Assembly (NCBI GenBank): GCA_023136725.1 | Contig: JAGLQR010000038.1 | Coordinates: 1 to 9,845 of the forward strand | Direction: 5' to 3' | DNA from: Candidatus Aminicenantota bacterium | Lineage (GTDB): Bacteria; Acidobacteriota; Aminicenantia; UBA2199 | Length of the DNA stretch: 9,845 bases | Shown here: in pieces, positions 6,257-9,845 of the stretch | How positions within the stretch are numbered: the first letter of the stretch is position 1 | How the letters are laid out: each line of letters begins with the position of its first letter | The notes under the pieces: model-generated | What the model was told of the DNA's origin: nothing | The model's input: the letters and a program-made list of their open reading frames with translations, nothing else | The model's database searches: none | Made by a program: the position numbers and the translations under genes

Positions 6257-6901
6257 TCAGTTAGGTGAAGCTATAGTTTTCTGGCCTGCATGGAAAGGAG
6301 TAAAACTCATTAATGTTGAATCGATCTGTTTAACATACTTTAAATTGTTATATTTATATCCATTATTGTATAAATGGATCGCCCTCTTCAGATCTCCTTT
6401 AGATTCGTCATAATATATCTTCAAAACCTGTAGACCAAGATCAATGTTATACCCTATGTCAAAAACCCTGTCCCTTTCAATTCTCAACTCATCTTCCCAA
6501 ACAGCCAGATTTATCTGCATCAGGCCATACGCGCCTCTATACGAAATGGCTTTAGGGTTAAAATTACTTTCAACCTGAATAATACTCAAAACAAGTTCAG
6601 GTTTAAATTTGTATTCCAGGCTTTTTGTGTAAACTGAATCAAGGATATTTGAATATACAGGATATCTGGTTGAAAAAGCATTGATCTTGTATTCCATAAA
6701 ATCATAATTGGTTAATTTAAGGTCTTTCAGTTCAATGCTTGTACGAGTTTCCTTCAGATCTTTCTTTAAGATGGCAAGTTCGTTCTTATCTTTTACATAA
6801 TTATCATTAATTTCAATTAAGCCGTAAAACAGACCGGCAAGCCCCATGAAAAAAAGTGTGACTATCATAATTGAGAATCTTTTAATATTTTTTTTTACCA
6901 T
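6257..6901 (-). CDS. Membrane-anchored lytic transglycosylase (SLT domain)
   Basis: This small 214-residue protein has an N-terminal membrane anchor (about 10-30). A charged, probably coiled-coil stretch follows (about 36-65), then a Slt70-like domain (about 87-195). The catalytic glutamate is E111 in SIIQVESNFNPKAIS (106-120), followed by GAYGLMQI (123-130), the helix NIDLGLQVLKIYYD (152-165) and IHLYNNGY (175-182), the counterpart of the usual AYNAGP. The enzyme cuts the MurNAc-GlcNAc bond of peptidoglycan with formation of a 1,6-anhydro end, here on the periplasmic face. No LysM or other binding domain is present. Codons 2-5 contain nine consecutive A residues, a possible slippage site. 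It follows the deacetylase gene by 49 nt but has its own promoter. Confidence 0.9.
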   Translation of the reverse strand: MVKKNIKRFSIMIVTLFFMGLAGLFYGLIEINDNYVKDKNELAILKKDLKETRTSIELKDLKLTNYDFMEYKINAFSTRYPVYSNILDSVYTKSLEYKFKPELVLSIIQVESNFNPKAISYRGAYGLMQINLAVWEDELRIERDRVFDIGYNIDLGLQVLKIYYDESKGDLKRAIHLYNNGYKYNNLKYVKQIDSTLMSFTPFHAGQKTIASPN

Positions 6902-6909
6902 GCCGCCGG

Positions 6910-6938
6910 ATTATAAATGATTAAAAAAAAAAAATCAA
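6910..6938 (-). promoter_or_regulatory. Promoter of the lytic transglycosylase gene with a T-tract spacer
   Basis: On the minus strand TTGATT (6938 to 6933), a 17-bp spacer and a perfect TATAAT (6915 to 6910) precede the ATG at 6901 by 8 nt, giving a leader of 0-2 nt. The sequence between TATAAT and ATG is CCGGCGGC and contains no Shine-Dalgarno motif. Ten of the 17 spacer bases belong to a 12-nt T run. Confidence 0.68.
6923..6934. repeat. A12/T12 homopolymer in the transglycosylase promoter spacer
   Basis: Twelve consecutive A on the plus strand (T on the minus strand) lie between the deacetylase stop and the transglycosylase start. The run overlaps the last two bases of the -35 box and fills most of the -35/-10 spacer. 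It could also serve as a weak U-tract for termination after the deacetylase gene, but no convincing stem precedes it. Confidence 0.75.
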
Positions 6939-6950
6939 GTGTATTAGTGA

Positions 6951-7892
6951 TCATGAACCTGAGATCATCTCATCCATATGTGAAAAAACTGCTGATGAGA
7001 GGCCGTCATAATTGTAGCCTCCCTCCAGAATTGATAAAATTTTCCCTGATCCGGAGTATTCAGAAATTTCAATGACCATTCTGGTCAACTTCCTAAATCC
7101 ATCATCATCAATCAAAAAACCTCCAAGCGGGTCATCTTTCCTTGAATCAAATCCTGCGGAAATCAGTGTAAGTTCCGGTTTGAATTCTTTTGCTGCCGGC
7201 ATTATTATTTCATTGAAAACAGATATGATATCATCATTCCCCGTCCCTTTTTTCATTGGGATATTAATGGTGAATCCTTTACCCGGACCCATACCTTTCT
7301 CTGTTGAAGATCCGGTTCCCGGATAAAGAGGAGATTGATGAGTTGAAACAAATAGAACTGAATTGTCACCATAAAATATATCCTGAGTTCCATTCCCATG
7401 ATGAACATCCCAGTCAATAATCATGATCTTTTCAATATTATAATTCGATTTAGCATGTTCTGCTGCTAATGCAATATTATTGTATATACAGAATCCCATA
7501 CCTATATCAGCAGATGCATGATGCCCTGGTGGACGAATAGAGCAAAATCCCCGCTTTATTTCAGAATTGAAGATCTTATCAAGTGTTTTTAATACTCCTC
7601 CTGCAGCATAAAGGGCAACATCATTACTTGAACTGCAAATATCAGTATCTCCTGTTGAAAGGAGTGAATATCCTTTCCTGCATTCCTCCTCAACTTTTTT
7701 AATATAGAGTGGATCGTGAACATTTTTCAGGGATTCATAATTAATTTTTTCAGGCTTAAGTTTGATCACATTTTCAAAGATACCCCTGGATCTTAACCTG
7801 GTGTAAATTGAAATAAGCCTCTGTGGATTTTCCGGGTGAAATTCTCCGGTTTCATGCTTTAAAAACAGTTCATCATAAAGAAAATAGATCAC
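6951..7892 (-). CDS. Class II histone-deacetylase-like amidohydrolase (AcuC/HdaH/APAH superfamily)
   Basis: This 313-residue zinc amidohydrolase covers the arginase/deacetylase fold. The start YDELFLKHETGEFHPENPQR (6-25) is typical of the family. The catalytic histidine pair is H124-H125 in RPPGHHA. The zinc ligands are D162 and H164 in IDWDVHHGNG and D249 in SAGFDSRKDDPLGG. The transition-state tyrosine is Y293 in LEGGYNYDG. The LEGGY form marks the bacterial class II/HdaH branch rather than AcuC proper, which has GGGGY. Substrates could be acetyl-lysine on proteins, acetylpolyamines or other acyl amides, and cannot be read from sequence. The start is GTG, and its first four bases (GTGA) overlap the TGA of the upstream unknown gene. 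That implies translational coupling and a shared function with that gene. No signal peptide is visible. Confidence 0.93.
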   Translation of the reverse strand: MIYFLYDELFLKHETGEFHPENPQRLISIYTRLRSRGIFENVIKLKPEKINYESLKNVHDPLYIKKVEEECRKGYSLLSTGDTDICSSSNDVALYAAGGVLKTLDKIFNSEIKRGFCSIRPPGHHASADIGMGFCIYNNIALAAEHAKSNYNIEKIMIIDWDVHHGNGTQDIFYGDNSVLFVSTHQSPLYPGTGSSTEKGMGPGKGFTINIPMKKGTGNDDIISVFNEIIMPAAKEFKPELTLISAGFDSRKDDPLGGFLIDDDGFRKLTRMVIEISEYSGSGKILSILEGGYNYDGLSSAVFSHMDEMISGS

Positions 7893-9682
7893 TTATTTCT
7901 TATCTCTAACCATGAGAACCACATAGGGTGCTCTTTTACATACCATTTTAAAATGTCATACAACATTTTCCTTTTATTATCAGGAATAACATTTGAAGAT
8001 ATCATATTGAAATGGAGAGTCATGTTTTCCTCTCCGGTAAACTCAATAGCTTCTGAACAAAGAGTTTGAAGTTCATTCCTTATCCTTCCTGAATCTGATA
8101 TTTTTACAGGTCGGCTCATATGATCTTCTCCTGCCATAAATCTGTTCAGGAGAGGGCTAAAAACGAGTCTACTCTCATCGAAGGTTTCCATCATTCTTAA
8201 TGTGAAAACAATTTTTTTCTCACCACGTGGAGATGCAAGCCTCACAGTAACTTTATATATCCCGTCTGATACTTTTTCTACACCGTCATTTCCCGAATAG
8301 GGATCAGGACACATAAATCCTGATACAGCAAGGACATCCCATTTTTTTTCCGGAAAAAAATCATCTGCATTTATTGATCCTTTCCCTACCGGAATTTGTG
8401 CATCAATCCCCTCTGAAATTGCTTCCCTTAATTCAACTATTTTTTCGGGACTTGGAACTTCTCCGAGGATTGTTGCAAGTTCTTCATTGAAATTATCTCC
8501 ATTTATATCCAGAGACATTATATGCTGCTCCTTTTTGTATGGCAGATCGAAACTTGAAGTGAAGATATTAAGGAATCCTTCGATATCAAGAACTGGGGAT
8601 AGGCTGGCTGCCTGAACAGCTTCAGCGGAAGCAGCATACCCGTCACAAAGAAATACATTTTTCTCACCGTTCTCATCTGTCCATGCTTTTACCGAATATA
8701 CCGGTGCATATGTTCCTGAATCTGTAAAAGCTTTTATACCTGTTGGTAAAGTCCAGTCATCATCAATAAGATTAACACCAAGTTCTTCCCACTCTTTCCA
8801 CAGGTCCCCTATCCTGTAAGTCCTGCTGGCACCTCTCAGTGTCCAGACATGAATTTTCTCCCTTTTGACACCAGGATATGTCTCTTCGATCACTTCAACG
8901 ATTTTCTTTCTTGGAGTTCTGAAATTAAGTAGAACAGATAATTCCTTACCCTTTGTTACAACTTCTCTCGGTAAAAATATATTCCCCACATATCCTTCAT
9001 ATGGTTTTGTTATCTGAAGAGGCTGATCAAAAAGATGCAATATGGTCATTGGACCGGTATCAGATCCCTTTGCAAATCTTGAAGTGTTTTCTAATGTGTC
9101 TATTGCCGCTCCCCAGATAGTTATACCTCTCTCTTTTAAATCTGAATAGAATTCATCCCATCTATAATTATTGTCATTTAAAAGTTTTATTACCATGCTG
9201 TCCAGAAGTTTTGCAACTTCAGGCCTTGCATAAACCCTTCCGAAGCCAAGTTGCGGATTGGATCCCATTTCCGGAGTTTCACCTGCTTTAGGCATCAATC
9301 CTTCACCAAGAGAGACCATAATTGCATGGTTTTCAGGAAGTTGTCTTGAAAGATACCACAACCCTTCGCTCATTACATAAGCTGAAATGGCATCGGCATT
9401 TTTTTTTGCTTCATTAAGCCCTTTCTTATCGAGTCCTTTTCCTTTACCAAAATCTCCAAAGATCTTCGTACCAAGAGCTGTTACTGCACCGGTCAGTGCA
9501 AAGAGGCGTTCGATTGCACCGTTTAGAAATGATATATTCCTTGTGAACTCTTTTACGTTTTCACCTTTGACCCATTCGATCTCAACATCCTCAAGCCATA
9601 AATGAAATCTGCCGAGTATCGGCCTTGTATCAAATGCCCATTGAGAAATAAGATTCCGTTTTTCCTGATTAGTCAAACTCAT
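7889..9682 (-). CDS. Unrecognised 597-residue soluble protein, translationally coupled to the deacetylase
   Basis: I do not recognise this protein. It has no signal peptide and no transmembrane segment, and looks like a multidomain cytoplasmic protein. Residues 1-125 appear largely helical, with alanine/glycine-rich stretches around 64-80. The middle (about 120-390) has alternating hydrophobic strands and conserved-looking glycine/aspartate-rich motifs: SLGEGLMPKAGETPEMG (124-140), GYVGNIFLPRE (230-240), WTLPTGIKAFTDSGTYAPVY (310-329) and FLCDGYAASAEAVQAASLSP (344-363). The C-terminal part (about 445-597) is mixed, with SGFMCPDPYSG (454-464) and many aromatic residues at the end. No nucleotide-binding P-loop, helix-turn-helix or recognisable metal cluster is evident. 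It is the first gene of a two-gene operon and the only gene here with a perfect Shine-Dalgarno sequence, suggesting substantial translation. The overlap with the deacetylase suggests that it acts with it or is a target, which is inference. Confidence 0.85.
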   Translation of the reverse strand: MSLTNQEKRNLISQWAFDTRPILGRFHLWLEDVEIEWVKGENVKEFTRNISFLNGAIERLFALTGAVTALGTKIFGDFGKGKGLDKKGLNEAKKNADAISAYVMSEGLWYLSRQLPENHAIMVSLGEGLMPKAGETPEMGSNPQLGFGRVYARPEVAKLLDSMVIKLLNDNNYRWDEFYSDLKERGITIWGAAIDTLENTSRFAKGSDTGPMTILHLFDQPLQITKPYEGYVGNIFLPREVVTKGKELSVLLNFRTPRKKIVEVIEETYPGVKREKIHVWTLRGASRTYRIGDLWKEWEELGVNLIDDDWTLPTGIKAFTDSGTYAPVYSVKAWTDENGEKNVFLCDGYAASAEAVQAASLSPVLDIEGFLNIFTSSFDLPYKKEQHIMSLDINGDNFNEELATILGEVPSPEKIVELREAISEGIDAQIPVGKGSINADDFFPEKKWDVLAVSGFMCPDPYSGNDGVEKVSDGIYKVTVRLASPRGEKKIVFTLRMMETFDESRLVFSPLLNRFMAGEDHMSRPVKISDSGRIRNELQTLCSEAIEFTGEENMTLHFNMISSNVIPDNKRKMLYDILKWYVKEHPMWFSWLEIRNK

Positions 9683-9688
9683 ATAATT

Positions 9689-9694
9689 CCTCCT
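9689..9694 (-). promoter_or_regulatory. Perfect Shine-Dalgarno sequence of the 597-residue gene
   Basis: AGGAGG (9694 to 9689, minus strand) is followed by AATTAT and the ATG at 9682. This is ideal sequence and spacing. It confirms the start codon and is the only strong ribosome binding site in the window. Confidence 0.9.
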
Positions 9695-9733
9695 GTGGAA
9701 TTAATATAATAAGTTTTTATTCTATGGGATTTT

Positions 9734-9762
9734 TATATATATTTCAACAACAACAGAGACAA
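9734..9762 (-). promoter_or_regulatory. Tentative promoter of the 597-residue gene and deacetylase operon
   Basis: On the minus strand TTGTCT (9762 to 9757) and TATATA (9739 to 9734) are spaced by 17 bp, four matches in each hexamer. An overlapping TATAAA at 9737-9732 gives five matches with a 19-bp spacer. Either would give a leader of about 40-45 nt containing the Shine-Dalgarno sequence. The AT-rich context makes this weak. Confidence 0.3.
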
Positions 9763-9777
9763 GAAATACAGATATTC

Positions 9778-9809
9778 CCATTAAGTACTATAGCTATTGT
9801 TATTAATGG
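9778..9809. other. Small inverted repeat upstream of the 597-residue gene
   Basis: CCATTAA (9778-9784) and TTAATGG (9803-9809) form a perfect 7-bp inverted repeat with an 18-nt loop. It lies about 100 bp upstream of the gene, just beyond the tentative -35 box. It could be an operator half-site pair, or a weak terminator of a plus-strand transcript, since T-rich sequence follows. With so few bases it may be chance. I see nothing else definable between 9810 and the right edge. Confidence 0.25.
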
Positions 9810-9845
9810 TTTTAATTTTGTTTAATAATTACGATTATTGCTTTA

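Noticed and set aside
6211..6259. TGAGAT (6211-6216) and ATCTCA (6254-6259) downstream of the transglycosylase stop
   Set aside because: It is a 6-bp match with a loop of about 37 nt in AT-rich DNA, without a T-run in the right place.
1..9845. Defence system, prophage, transposase, CRISPR array or structural RNA gene
   Set aside because: No ORF carries such domains, there are no spaced direct repeats, and no tRNA or rRNA-like sequence was recognised on either strand.

Overview
The window is about 9.8 kb of AT-rich bacterial DNA with ten genes: eight on the minus strand and two on the plus strand. It is ordinary housekeeping and signalling chromosome. I see no phage gene, transposase, CRISPR array, tRNA or rRNA. 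The phylum cannot be settled from sequence alone. A GAF/HD-GYP c-di-GMP phosphodiesterase, a TRAM/Fe-S uracil methyltransferase, an MEP-pathway cytidylyltransferase, a membrane-anchored lytic transglycosylase and a low-GC genome would fit a diderm bacterium, such as a spirochaete-like or uncultured candidate lineage. That is inference.

Layout, left to right: (1) the N-terminal part of an RlmD/RumA-type 23S rRNA uracil methyltransferase (minus, runs off the left edge). (2) A gap of 239 bp, mostly filled by an imperfect palindrome of about 178 bp (274-451) centred on CTATAG. (3) A GAF/HD-GYP gene (plus), convergent with (4) a GlcD-type FAD-linked oxidase (minus). (5) A cyclic-nucleotide-binding/FHA fusion (plus), divergent from the oxidase and convergent with (6) IspD (minus). 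(7) A two-gene minus-strand operon, a membrane-anchored endonuclease/exonuclease/phosphatase protein followed by ArfB. (8) A small membrane-anchored lytic transglycosylase (minus). (9) A two-gene operon in which an unrecognised 597-residue protein is followed, with a 4-nt overlap, by a class II histone-deacetylase-like amidohydrolase.

The most striking result is how genes begin. At least five monocistronic or first genes have a -10 hexamer (TATAAT or TAAAAT) ending only 6-8 nt before the start codon and no Shine-Dalgarno sequence. Three also have a good TTGAcn -35 box at 17-18 bp, and a fourth has TTGATT at 17 bp. The expected transcription start therefore falls on or within two bases of the start codon, so these mRNAs should be leaderless. 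This also shows that the FAD-oxidase gene starts at 3063, not at the upstream in-frame ATG at 3144. By contrast, the unknown 597-residue gene has a perfect AGGAGG six bases before its ATG.

The second notable item is the 274-451 palindrome. It looks like a small non-autonomous mobile element or Correia/RPE-like palindromic repeat inserted between two divergent promoters. Genome organisation is compact: both convergent gene pairs share a TTAA in which the two opposing TAA stop codons interlock.
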